Source: Kitasatospora gansuensis (GTDB taxonomy: Bacteria; Actinomycetota; Actinomycetes; Streptomycetales; Streptomycetaceae). Taken from it: a DNA stretch of 64,000 nt. Location: NCBI RefSeq assembly GCF_014203705.1, contig NZ_JACHJR010000001.1, forward strand, positions 7,812,001-7,876,000, read 5' to 3'. The position numbers and the translations under genes were made by a program. The notes under the pieces were generated by a model. That model did not search any database, had not been told where the DNA came from, and saw only the letters and a program-made list of their open reading frames with translations. Below are positions 34,069-41,664 of this stretch, in pieces; the first letter of the stretch is position 1, and the number at the start of each line of letters is the position of its first letter.

Positions 34069-35461
34069 CCCCGCTCGCCCGGTGTCGGCAGTGGCGCCCC
34101 AGGCGCCCGCAGACGTGCCGAAGAAGCTCTCCCGCTCGCTCGGGGTAGTGGGCGGCACGCTGCTCACGCTGTCGTGCGTGACGCCCGCGTCGTCCCTGTT
34201 CGTGATCGTGCCGGAGCTGTTCAGCTCGCTGGGCACCTACACCGCGATGGCGATCGGGATCGGCTCGCTGATCTGCATCGCCGTGGCGTTCTGTTACTCG
34301 GAGCTCGGCACCCTGATCCCCAGCGCCGGTGGCGAGTACGCGATGGTCGGCACGCTGGCGGGCCGGTTCGCCGGCTGGCTGGTGTTCATCCAGTCGCTGA
34401 TCGTCGTGATGATCGTGCCCTCGCTGATCGCGATCGGGACCTCCGAGTACCTGGCGCCGATCGTGAACGTCGATCCCCGGATCGCCGGTGCCGCCGTGAT
34501 GATCGCGGCCACCGTGGCGGGCCTGCTGGACCTGCGCGCCAACGCCTGGCTGACCGGCATCTTCCTGGTACTCGAGGTGATCGCCTGCGCGGTGGTCTCC
34601 TTCCTCGGCTTCTCGCACAGCGAGCGGGGCGCGAGCAGCCTGCTGCACGGCGTGGTCGGCGACGGCAGCGGGGCCACCAGTACGGTCGCCATGGGGGCGA
34701 TCCTGGCTGCGATGGGTACCGCACTGTTCGTCACCCAGGGCTTCTCCACCGCGATCTACCTCTCCGAGGAGCTGGAGAACCCCCGGCGCAACGTGGCCCG
34801 CACCGTGCTGTGGACGCTGGGTCTCTCCGTGGTGGTCATCCTGGTCCCGGTGATCGCGATCACCATGGGCGCGCCGGACCTGGACGCGCTGTCCGCCGGG
34901 AACATCTCCGAGCTGGTGGCCGGCTGGTCCGGCTCGGCGGTCGGCACCTTCGTCAGCCTGTGCATCGCGCTGGCGATCATCAACGCCGGTATCGTCATGG
35001 TGATCCAGAACTCCCGGGTGCTGTTCGCCTCCGGGCGTGACCGGGCCTGGCCGGAGCCCGCCAACAAGGCGTTCGGCACGCTCAACCGCTTCAGCGCCCC
35101 GTGGATCTCCACCCTCGCGGTCGGCATCCCCGGCGCGGTGCTCTGCTTCGTCCCGCAGGACCTGCTGACCAACATCACCGGTGTCGCCGTCGCGGCCCTG
35201 TACCTGCTGGTCGCCGTCGCCTCGCTGTTCTCCCGCAGCAAGCACCACAAGAACGCCCCGGCCTGGCGGCAGCCGCTCTGGCCGGTGCTGCCGATCGTCC
35301 TGATCCTGGTGCTCGGCTACGTGCTGACCCAGCTCGACCACACCGCGCTGGCCTGGACCGCCGGGATCACCGCCGTCGCCAGCCTGTACTGGGTGTTCTA
35401 CCTGCGGCCGCGTCAGGACAGCCGCTGGATCATCACCCTGCCGGAGGACCAGCAGAGCTGA
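34052..35461 (+). CDS. APC-family amino-acid permease
   Basis: A 469-residue secondary transporter with about twelve transmembrane helices. The APC signatures are LSRSLGVVGGTLLTLSCVTPASSLF in helix 1, ELGTLIPSAGGEYAMVG after helix 2, and FSTAIYLSEELENPRRNVAR in the helix 6-7 loop. It probably imports an amino acid or amine by proton symport. ATG at 34052 is supported by the N-terminal layout but has a weak ribosome site. It is followed 22 bp later by a strong UUCG-loop terminator. Confidence 0.92.
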   Translation: MTDTLDPARPVSAVAPQAPADVPKKLSRSLGVVGGTLLTLSCVTPASSLFVIVPELFSSLGTYTAMAIGIGSLICIAVAFCYSELGTLIPSAGGEYAMVGTLAGRFAGWLVFIQSLIVVMIVPSLIAIGTSEYLAPIVNVDPRIAGAAVMIAATVAGLLDLRANAWLTGIFLVLEVIACAVVSFLGFSHSERGASSLLHGVVGDGSGATSTVAMGAILAAMGTALFVTQGFSTAIYLSEELENPRRNVARTVLWTLGLSVVVILVPVIAITMGAPDLDALSAGNISELVAGWSGSAVGTFVSLCIALAIINAGIVMVIQNSRVLFASGRDRAWPEPANKAFGTLNRFSAPWISTLAVGIPGAVLCFVPQDLLTNITGVAVAALYLLVAVASLFSRSKHHKNAPAWRQPLWPVLPIVLILVLGYVLTQLDHTALAWTAGITAVASLYWVFYLRPRQDSRWIITLPEDQQS

Positions 35462-35482
35462 CGTCCCGTCCGGTACGGCACC

Positions 35483-35514
35483 GGGCCCGGCCCCCGTTCG
35501 CGGGGGCCGGGCCC
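35483..35514. terminator. UUCG-loop terminator between convergent genes
   Basis: A perfect 14-bp GC stem (35483-35496 with 35501-35514) closed by a TTCG tetraloop, which is exceptionally stable in RNA. It separates the permease (+) and small membrane protein (-) genes. Confidence 0.88.
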
Positions 35515-35521
35515 ACCGTCG

Positions 35522-35866
35522 TCAGTGGTCGGCCCCGGACGGGAAGCGGGCCAGGCACTGGTGGCAGTACAGCACCTGCGCCAACTCGGCGGATCTCGCG
35601 GCGAACTGGGCCCGGAGGGCGAGCGCCCCGGCCGCCAGGCCGCAGCCGAGCAGGGCGGTGCCGAGCGGGAGGTTCCCGCTCTCCAGCAGCGCCACGCCGT
35701 ACAGCCCGACGGCCGTCGCGGCCAGCAGCGGCAACGGGTTGGCCGAGCGCCGCACCGGCCTGCGGTGCTCCTCGAAGAGGCTCAGCCGGGTGGACTCCTC
35801 GCAGCGCGGGCAGACCGGTCCGTGGTCCGGGTCCGCCTCCGTCGCGAACCGGTCCGTGTTCGTCAT
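35522..35866 (-). CDS. Small membrane protein with paired CxxC motifs
   Basis: A 114-residue protein with CPRC near residue 19 and CHQC near residue 103, flanking two hydrophobic helices (about 42-60 and 66-84). The two CxxC knuckles could form one zinc ribbon across the membrane hairpin. ATG at 35866 is preferred because GGAG lies just upstream; an ATG at 35878 is possible. No function can be assigned. Its upstream region is occupied by a foldback element. Confidence 0.6.
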   Translation of the reverse strand: MTNTDRFATEADPDHGPVCPRCEESTRLSLFEEHRRPVRRSANPLPLLAATAVGLYGVALLESGNLPLGTALLGCGLAAGALALRAQFAARSAELAQVLYCHQCLARFPSGADH

Positions 35867-35921
35867 CCATCGCTCCATGGTCGGCACGTGGGCCGGCGCC
35901 CCGGCACGGCCGGGATCGAAC

Positions 35922-36089
35922 CTAGCGGCTGTCTCCCGATTCCCGCCAGGCTCGCGGTGTTGGAGCACGCACCTCGCCGGCTTCTCGTCGGTCGCCGATG
36001 CGCTGCATCAGGCTCCCTCCTCGGCGCCGCCGATGCACGCACTCCAACACCGCGAGCTGATCTGACGCGAATCGGGAGACACCCCCTAG
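35922..36089. mobile_element. MITE-like foldback element
   Basis: A 168-bp element bounded by CTAG at both ends (35922-35925 and 36086-36089), possibly a 4-bp target duplication as made by IS5-type transposases. Terminal inverted repeats read GTGTCTCCCGATTC-like at both ends (GG[C/G]TGTCTCCCGATTC), and an inner 15-bp perfect repeat pairs CTCGCGGTGTTGGAG (35951-35965) with its complement (36041-36055). It contains no open frame. It lies between two - strand genes, where it could terminate the upstream transcript and displace the promoter of the next. Confidence 0.65.
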
Positions 36090-36144
36090 CCGTTCGAGGG
36101 GCGAAGGTCGATGGTGGGCGGACGGTTCCGGTTCGGACCGGGCG

Positions 36145-37164
36145 TCAGCCCAGGTAGGCGGGGGCGACCGCGGCGGTGAGGAGTTGGCGCGGGGCGCCGG
36201 TGCCGTCGGCGGGGGTCGACCAGAGGTCGGCGCCGAAGTCGCCCGGCAGCGAGTACAGCAGGGTCCCGTCGTCGGCCCACAGCGCCTGGTCGTCGATGTT
36301 GCGCTGCTCGGCGGTGCGGGTCTCGGTCATGGTGCGCAGATCCAGCACGTACAGCCGCCAGGGCGCGTCGGCGCTGGCCTCGGGGGCGCGCTTCTTGTAG
36401 GCGATCCGGGTGCCGTCGGGGGAGAGCGAGGGGCACTCGACGTTCTGGTGCAGGGTGGTGAGGGTGCGTCCGGTGACGTCGCCCTGGACCAGGTAGGTCT
36501 GGCCGCCGGTGGCCAACGTGGCGTAGAACCGGGTGTCGTCGGCGAAGGTGACGCCCCAGATGTTGGTGTCGTGTGCCTGGTACGGGTGGCCGTCCTTGAC
36601 GATCGCGTAGGTCTCCAGGTTGTCGTCCAGCGCCCAGGTCCGGGTGTCCACGATCGCGGTCCTGGTGGAGAAGTCGGTGCCCGCGTAGGAGTCGCCGCTG
36701 ACGAAGACCGTCCAGGCGGCCAGGTGGCCGGAGGGCGAGACCCGGGCGCGAGTGGGGATGCCGGCGGCGGGGAAGACGTGCCGCTCGTGCAGCTCGGCGT
36801 CCAGCAGGACGGTGCGGTAGCTGTCATCGAGCGCGCCGTGGACGGCCTGCAGGCAGATGCCGGTGCCCGAAGCGGCGTGGAACCGCAGGCACTTGAGGCC
36901 GGAGGCGGTCCGCTCGCCGTCCAGCTGTCCGGCCGGGACGGTGGCGATCTCGTCCCGGTGCGGGCCCCAGGCCAGGTTGCGGAAGACCAGCTGCCGGCCG
37001 GGCGCCCGGAGGGACACCGAGCCGGACCGGACGGCCGGGCCGCCGGCCTGCTCCTGGTCGCGCCGGTCGGCCCGGTCGGCGGCGTACAGCACCGCTCCGG
37101 TGCCGATCCCGCCGAGCAGGACGACGGCCAGCAGCAGGACCAGCAGGCGGGTGGAGTTCTTCAT
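36145..37164 (-). CDS. Signal-anchored PD40 beta-propeller protein
   Basis: A 339-residue protein with one N-terminal membrane segment (residues 6-28) and an extracytoplasmic TolB/PD40-like beta-propeller: VSPSGHLAAWTVF, CPSLSPDGTRIAYKK and ALWADDGTLLYSLPG are propeller blade motifs. Its ATG overlaps the stop of the MFS gene (ATGA at 37161-37164), so it is co-translated with that transporter. A role in substrate binding or sensing for the transporter is inference. Confidence 0.8.
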   Translation of the reverse strand: MKNSTRLLVLLLAVVLLGGIGTGAVLYAADRADRRDQEQAGGPAVRSGSVSLRAPGRQLVFRNLAWGPHRDEIATVPAGQLDGERTASGLKCLRFHAASGTGICLQAVHGALDDSYRTVLLDAELHERHVFPAAGIPTRARVSPSGHLAAWTVFVSGDSYAGTDFSTRTAIVDTRTWALDDNLETYAIVKDGHPYQAHDTNIWGVTFADDTRFYATLATGGQTYLVQGDVTGRTLTTLHQNVECPSLSPDGTRIAYKKRAPEASADAPWRLYVLDLRTMTETRTAEQRNIDDQALWADDGTLLYSLPGDFGADLWSTPADGTGAPRQLLTAAVAPAYLG

Positions 37165-38411
37165 ACGGCGACCTCGTCGGCGGAGCTGCGGAGCAGGAAG
37201 TAGGTGGTAACAGCCGTGCAGGCCAAGGCGGTTGCCGTGACGGCGAGGGCGGTGTGACCGCCCCAGGCGCTCCAGGCGGCGCCGAAGCCGAGCGAGCAGA
37301 CGAACCGGGCCAGCGCCTGCCCGGTGCCGACCAGGGCGAGCGCGGAGCCCTGCCGGTCGTCCGGCGCGGCGTTGGCGGCGGCCGCGGCGAGTACGCCGTC
37401 GGTGGCCGCGTAGAAGCCGCCGTGCAGGACCAGCACCAGCAGGACGGCCGAGCTGTGGCCGAGCACCAACGCGTAGGCGAGCAGCAGCAGGACGTGCCCG
37501 GCCAGGAACAGCCGACGGCGGCCGATCCGGTCGGCGAGGGCGCCGAGCGGGACGGCGAGCAGCAGGAAGGCGGCGGCGGTGCCGAGCGGCAGCAGCGGGA
37601 ACAGGTGGGTGGCGAGCCCGAGTTGACGCTGCAGCAGCAGGTAGAGGAAGGAGTCGCTGACGGTGGTCAGGCCGAGCAGCGCGGCGCAGACCGCGAGCCG
37701 GCGCAGCCCCGGCAGCCGGAGCAGGGCGAGCGAGTCGCGCAGCGCGGGCTTGGGGGCCGGGTCAACTGCCGTACGGCGGGCGGACGGTACGAAGAGCAGC
37801 AGGACCAGTACGCCGAGCGCGGCGACGCAGCCGCTGACCGCGAAGACCGCGTCGTACCCGTCCACGGTGGCCCGCAGCACGGCGAAGGCGACCAGCGGCC
37901 CGAGCAGCGCGCCGGTGGTGTCCATCGCCCGGTGCACGCCGAACGCCCGCCCCCGGTGCTCGGGTGCGGTGGCCAGCGAGATCATCGCGTCCCGGGGTGC
38001 GGTCCGCAGGCCCTTGCCGGTGCGGTCCACGGCCAGCACCGTGCCGATCAGCGGGACGGTGTGCGCCAGCAGGAGCAGCGGTTTGCAGAGCGCGGAGAGC
38101 CCGTAGCCCACCGCGGCCACCGTCTTGGGCCCACGTCCGCCCCGGTCGGCGAGGTGCCCGCCGAGCAGTCGGACCAGGGCGCCGACGCCGTTGTTGATGC
38201 CGTCCAGCAGCCCGAAGCCGAGCGGCGAGAGCCCCAGCCCGGCCACCACGTACAACGGCAGTACGGCGCTGACCATTTCGGAGGACACGTCGGTGACCAG
38301 GCTGACCGCGCCGAGCGCGATCACGGTGCCGGGCACGGCGGCCACCCGCCGTCCCGGACGCTGGTCCGGGACGGCGGGGGCCTTCGTGTCGCGGGAGTCC
38401 GCGAGGTACAC
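37161..38411 (-). CDS. MFS transporter
   Basis: A 416-residue major facilitator protein with about twelve helices. The N-terminus has IALGAVSLVTDVSSEMVSAVLPLY, then RLLGGHLADRGGRGPKT (the loop 2-3 motif) and VDRTGKGLRTAPRDAMI, typical of the bacterial efflux group with a TGKGLR signature. GTG at 38411 is used because it follows the phosphoesterase stop by 5 bp; an internal GTG at 38345 is an alternative. It is the middle of a three-gene operon, phosphoesterase-MFS-PD40. The substrate is unknown. Confidence 0.9.
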   Translation of the reverse strand: MYLADSRDTKAPAVPDQRPGRRVAAVPGTVIALGAVSLVTDVSSEMVSAVLPLYVVAGLGLSPLGFGLLDGINNGVGALVRLLGGHLADRGGRGPKTVAAVGYGLSALCKPLLLLAHTVPLIGTVLAVDRTGKGLRTAPRDAMISLATAPEHRGRAFGVHRAMDTTGALLGPLVAFAVLRATVDGYDAVFAVSGCVAALGVLVLLLFVPSARRTAVDPAPKPALRDSLALLRLPGLRRLAVCAALLGLTTVSDSFLYLLLQRQLGLATHLFPLLPLGTAAAFLLLAVPLGALADRIGRRRLFLAGHVLLLLAYALVLGHSSAVLLVLVLHGGFYAATDGVLAAAAANAAPDDRQGSALALVGTGQALARFVCSLGFGAAWSAWGGHTALAVTATALACTAVTTYFLLRSSADEVAV

Positions 38412-38416
38412 GGGCG

Positions 38417-39322
38417 TCAGTTCCAGATGCCGGTGATGTCGGCGGCGGTGGCCGCGTTGCCCGCGTGGGCGGAGAGACCGGCCAGGTCCTCCAGGGTGCG
38501 CAGCACGTTGTAGTGGTTGTAGGTGGTGGAGGAGCTGCTGCCGGGCGTCACGTGCTCGCCGTAGAACACGGTCGCGATCTTGTTGCCGGAGAGCCGGTTG
38601 TCCTCGTCGAAGGTGACGACCAGGATGCTGTTGTGGGTCTTGGCCCAAGTGGCGTACGCGCCCAGCTTGTTCTTGATCCAGGTGTCACCGGTGCCGACCG
38701 AGCAGTCGTGCATGTCGTTGCACAGGTCGGGCACCACGAAGGAGACCTTCGGCAGGGTGGTGTAGTCGGTCGGGAACTGCGTCATGGTGAACGCGGTGTT
38801 GGTCGGCACGTTGCTGAAGCCGAACCAGGGGTTGTGCTTCTGGGCGTACTTGCCGCTGCTGCAGACGGTCGAACCCTGGCTGGGCAGGCCCTCGTTGTAG
38901 CTGCCCCAGGTCTTGCCGGCCGCGATCAGCTCGGAGCCCAGGTTGGGCTGGCCGATGGAGCCGACACCCACACAACTGTCGTCGGTGCGGCCCTGGTTGC
39001 TGCCGGAGAACAGCTGGTAGTAGTTGGGCTCGCTCGGGTGGGTGAGGCCGAAGGAGGCGGTGAGGTTGGCGCCGCCCGCCTTCAGGGTGTTGTTGATGTA
39101 CGGCGCGCTGGAGCTGCCGATGATCTGCGAGTAGGAGTGGTTCTCCATCACCACGACCACCACGTGGTCGGGGGAGGGCAGGCCGACCACGGCCTGGGCG
39201 CTGCCGCCGGTGGCGGCCCACAGGCCGAGCGAACCGGCGGCCAGCGCGGTGGACGCGGCGATGGCGGTGAGCTTGCGGCGGGGACGGGCGGGGGTCGACG
39301 GAGCGGACTGAGTCGTCGTCAT
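38417..39322 (-). CDS. Secreted phosphoesterase (acid-phosphatase/phospholipase-C superfamily)
   Basis: A 301-residue exported phosphoesterase (PF04185-type alkaline-phosphatase superfamily). The signal region has a basic start and hydrophobic core ending near GSAQA (about residue 44). HVVVVVMENHSYSQIIG carries the metal-binding Glu-Asn-His, and further metal ligands are expected in VPDLCNDMHDC and TFDEDNR. Compact length matches AcpA-like acid phosphatases rather than full phospholipases C. ATG at 39322 follows GGAGGA. First gene of the operon with the MFS and PD40 genes; phosphate or phospholipid scavenging is plausible. Confidence 0.9.
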   Translation of the reverse strand: MTTTQSAPSTPARPRRKLTAIAASTALAAGSLGLWAATGGSAQAVVGLPSPDHVVVVVMENHSYSQIIGSSSAPYINNTLKAGGANLTASFGLTHPSEPNYYQLFSGSNQGRTDDSCVGVGSIGQPNLGSELIAAGKTWGSYNEGLPSQGSTVCSSGKYAQKHNPWFGFSNVPTNTAFTMTQFPTDYTTLPKVSFVVPDLCNDMHDCSVGTGDTWIKNKLGAYATWAKTHNSILVVTFDEDNRLSGNKIATVFYGEHVTPGSSSSTTYNHYNVLRTLEDLAGLSAHAGNAATAADITGIWN

Positions 39323-39537
39323 GGTGGATGTCCTCCGGGCGAGTCGGCGAGGGCAGAGGGGGTCTCCGAGCGCCGTAACCCTAGGAGCGCGGTGGTGGAC
39401 ACGGCCGCGCTTCTCAGGTGAAGAACAGGCGAACGGTGCCTGCCGTTTTGACAGTGTCCTGGCAAGGGGAGCCAGGTGTCCAGAGGTGCGCCCGGGCCGC
39501 CCGCGCCGCCCGGTGCCGACGCGCCGTCAGTGGCCGG

Positions 39538-40341
39538 TCAGGCCGGGTCCAGGTGCAGCCAGGAGGAGTGCCAGAGCAGCGCGCACTGCCGGTCGCAGCC
39601 GGTCAGCGGCAGCGGCTCGCCGCCGCAGCGCAGGCTGTCCAGCACGTACCAGTCCCCGCCGACCGGTCGCTGCCAGCGGGCCAGTGACCGGTGCCGGACC
39701 GGCGTCGCGCCGTGGCTGGTGCCGGCGAAGAGCGCCATGCCCGGCTGGAACGGCACACCGTGCAGCCGGCCGTCGGCGTCCAGGGTGGCCCGGATCTCGT
39801 CCAGGCTGCGCACCGTCACGAACCGAACGGGCGTCAGCGGATCGGCGGCCGCCTCGGTGGAGGGCTCCAGCCACTCGTCCCGGAACAGCAGCGCACAGGC
39901 CAGCCCGCAGCCCTCGGACCGGTCCGCCCCGAGGCAGGTCGCCCCCCTGAGGCTGGTGGTGGCGGAGAGCCGGCGCATCCGGTAGTGGTCGTCGACCATC
40001 CGCCGCACGACGTGCTCGACCTGGTAGGTGCGGCCGCAGTACGACCACTGACTGGCCGTGAACCACAGGCCGCGGTGCCGGTCCCGGCCGTCCAGGGTGG
40101 CGCGGACGGCGTCGGCGTCCTTGACCCGCACCCAGTCCCCGGCCGAGAAGGCGGAGGCCCGTCCGGGCGCCGGAACCCCGGAGCGCCGCTCGCGGGAGTC
40201 CTCGAGCGCCAGCCGGGCCTGCCGGACCATGCCCAGCGGGGGCAGGTCCCGCAGCGGCAGGCTCTTGTACTGACATCGGGCGGCCGGTCCGGTGAATACG
40301 GGGCCCACGGAAAAGGTCGGCCGGGAGTCCTTGACGGTCAC
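39538..40341 (-). CDS. Cys-rich protein with internal duplication
   Basis: A 267-residue protein not recognised. Two halves share a pattern: residues about 65-162 end with TSLRGATCLGADRSEGCGLACALLFRDEWLEP, residues about 165-267 end with LTGCDRQCALLWHSSWLHLDP. Each half begins with a VRATLD or IRATLD beta unit. Each repeat ends with a C-x(n)-C-ALL-x2-(D/S)-x-WL block, suggesting metal or cluster binding in an SH3-like barrel. GTG at 40341 is the likely start, with a weak ribosome site. No membrane segment or signal. It stands alone between the phosphoesterase operon and tRNA-Cys. Confidence 0.7.
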   Translation of the reverse strand: MTVKDSRPTFSVGPVFTGPAARCQYKSLPLRDLPPLGMVRQARLALEDSRERRSGVPAPGRASAFSAGDWVRVKDADAVRATLDGRDRHRGLWFTASQWSYCGRTYQVEHVVRRMVDDHYRMRRLSATTSLRGATCLGADRSEGCGLACALLFRDEWLEPSTEAAADPLTPVRFVTVRSLDEIRATLDADGRLHGVPFQPGMALFAGTSHGATPVRHRSLARWQRPVGGDWYVLDSLRCGGEPLPLTGCDRQCALLWHSSWLHLDPA

Positions 40342-40548
40342 GCGTGAATCCCATCTTCGCTGATCGGACGCTGCTCGCAGCAGATTACCGTCGGTCCCGC
40401 CGACTGACGTGGTCGCCGGGCGCGGTGAGCCGGGCCGAATAGGGTGGCGGGGGCCGGGCGGCCGATGTTCCCGGATTGGTTTGACGGCGCGGCGTGGCGT
40501 GCCCGGAAATCCCGGTGGCACGGTCTAGGTTGGTGAATCGAATCGCCC

Positions 40549-40622
40549 GGTGGAGTGGCCGAGAGGCGAGGCAGCGGCTTGCAAAGCCGTGTACATGGGT
40601 TCGATTCCTGTCTCCACCTCCA
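40549..40622 (+). tRNA. tRNA-Cys (anticodon GCA)
   Basis: The acceptor stem GGTGGAG (40549-40555) pairs with CTCCACC (40612-40618). The anticodon loop TTGCAAA gives GCA, the T loop is GGTTCGATTCC, the discriminator base is T (U73, a tRNA-Cys identity element), and CCA is encoded at 40620-40622. A 13-bp hairpin follows directly. Confidence 0.97.
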
Positions 40623-40627
40623 TGACC

Positions 40628-40665
40628 GTCGAATTCGGCGACCCTTCTGCGGCGCCGGATTCGAC
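40628..40665 (+). terminator. tRNA-Cys terminator
   Basis: A 13-bp stem with one G-T pair (40628-40640 with 40653-40665) and a 12-nt loop begins 6 bp after the tRNA CCA end. Confidence 0.7.
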
Positions 40666-40732
40666 GATTCCGCGGCATTGTTGCGCACATTCGTTCTGGA
40701 ATGGCGCGACGGCCGTTGACCGGGGGGCGAAA

Positions 40733-40851
40733 ATGTCTGTGGTGACCGATGAGTTGTCGACGCCGTTCTCATTCCGCGCACGGTCGCCATCGCGGAGTCG
40801 TACCAGGCGCTGCTGGCGGCCGATCACGAGCGCCTCGCCGGGTCGGGGTGA
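40733..40851 (+). pseudogene. Small ORF, probably frameshifted
   Basis: ATG at 40733 has a G-rich ribosome site (GGGGGGCG) and reads MSVVTDELSTPFSFRA. From about 40778 the coding-like signal moves to the -1 frame, reading TVAIAESYQALLAADHERLAGSG to TGA at 40851, with strong GC3 bias. Joined, they give a plausible small protein of about 39 residues; unshifted, the ORF runs into Arg/Pro-rich sequence to 40897. Either one base is missing here (mutation or sequencing error) or it is degraded. Function unknown. Confidence 0.4.
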
Positions 40852-40941
40852 CGACCGACCCCCGGCCGCGTGCGCCACGGGTGGCGTGAGAGCGTAGGGC
40901 GCCCCCTACGACATACAGCCCCCGGAGCGGGAGGAGAGCCG

Positions 40942-41664
40942 ATGACCGCCGGTCGGGTCCTGGTGGTGGACGACGATGCGGCCATCCGCCGGTCGCTGGA
41001 GCGCGGGCTGCGGCTCAGCGGCTTCACCGTCCGGACGGCCGAGAGCGGCGCGGAGGCGTTGCGGTTGCTGGCCGAGGCGGCGGCGGACGTGCTGGTGCTG
41101 GACGTCTCGATGCCCGGCCGGTCCGGCACCGAGGTCTGTCGCGGCCTGCGGGAGCAGGGGGACGAGACGCCGGTGCTGATGCTCTCCGCGCTGGACGAGC
41201 TCGCGGACCGGGTGACCGGCCTGCAGGCCGGGGCGGACGACTACCTGGTGAAGCCGTTCGCCCTGGAGGAGCTGGTGCTGCGGCTGCGGGCGCTGCTCCG
41301 GCGCAGGCCCGCGCCGCCGGCCGGCACGCTCCGGGCGGGGCCGCTGGTGCTCAGTGAGGAGACCCGGCAGGTGCACCAGGACGGCGTCGAACTCAGCCTC
41401 ACCCGCCGGGAGTTCGAGCTGCTGGCCGAGCTGGTCAGGAACGCCGGGATCGTGCTGAGCCGGGACACCCTGCTGGACCGGGTCTGGGGCTACGACTTCG
41501 AGGTGCGCACCGACGCGGTCGACACCTTCGTCAGCTACCTGCGGCGCAAGCTGGAGGAGGGCGGGCGGCCGCGGCTGATCCACACCGTGCGCGGCGTCGG
41601 CTTCGTCCTGCGGCTGCCCGCCGGTGGCTCCGGCAGTGGCTCCGGCGCGGGGGAGGGCTCGTGA
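40942..41664 (+). CDS. OmpR-family response regulator
   Basis: A 240-residue two-component response regulator. The receiver has the acidic cluster VVDDD (10-12), phosphoacceptor Asp54 in LVLDVSMPG, Ser in MLSALD and Lys in LVKPF. The C-terminal winged helix (about 130-225) carries LSLTRREFELLAELVRN and the wing HTVRGVGFVLR. ATG at 40942 has GAGGAGAG upstream. Its TGA overlaps the GTG of the kinase (GTGA). Probable targets include the small exported proteins at 43256 and 43651. Confidence 0.96.
   Translation: MTAGRVLVVDDDAAIRRSLERGLRLSGFTVRTAESGAEALRLLAEAAADVLVLDVSMPGRSGTEVCRGLREQGDETPVLMLSALDELADRVTGLQAGADDYLVKPFALEELVLRLRALLRRRPAPPAGTLRAGPLVLSEETRQVHQDGVELSLTRREFELLAELVRNAGIVLSRDTLLDRVWGYDFEVRTDAVDTFVSYLRRKLEEGGRPRLIHTVRGVGFVLRLPAGGSGSGSGAGEGS

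Noticed and set aside
40549..40942. tRNA-Cys as an integration site for a mobile element
   Set aside because: No integrase, excisionase or duplicated 3' tRNA end is visible in the flanks.
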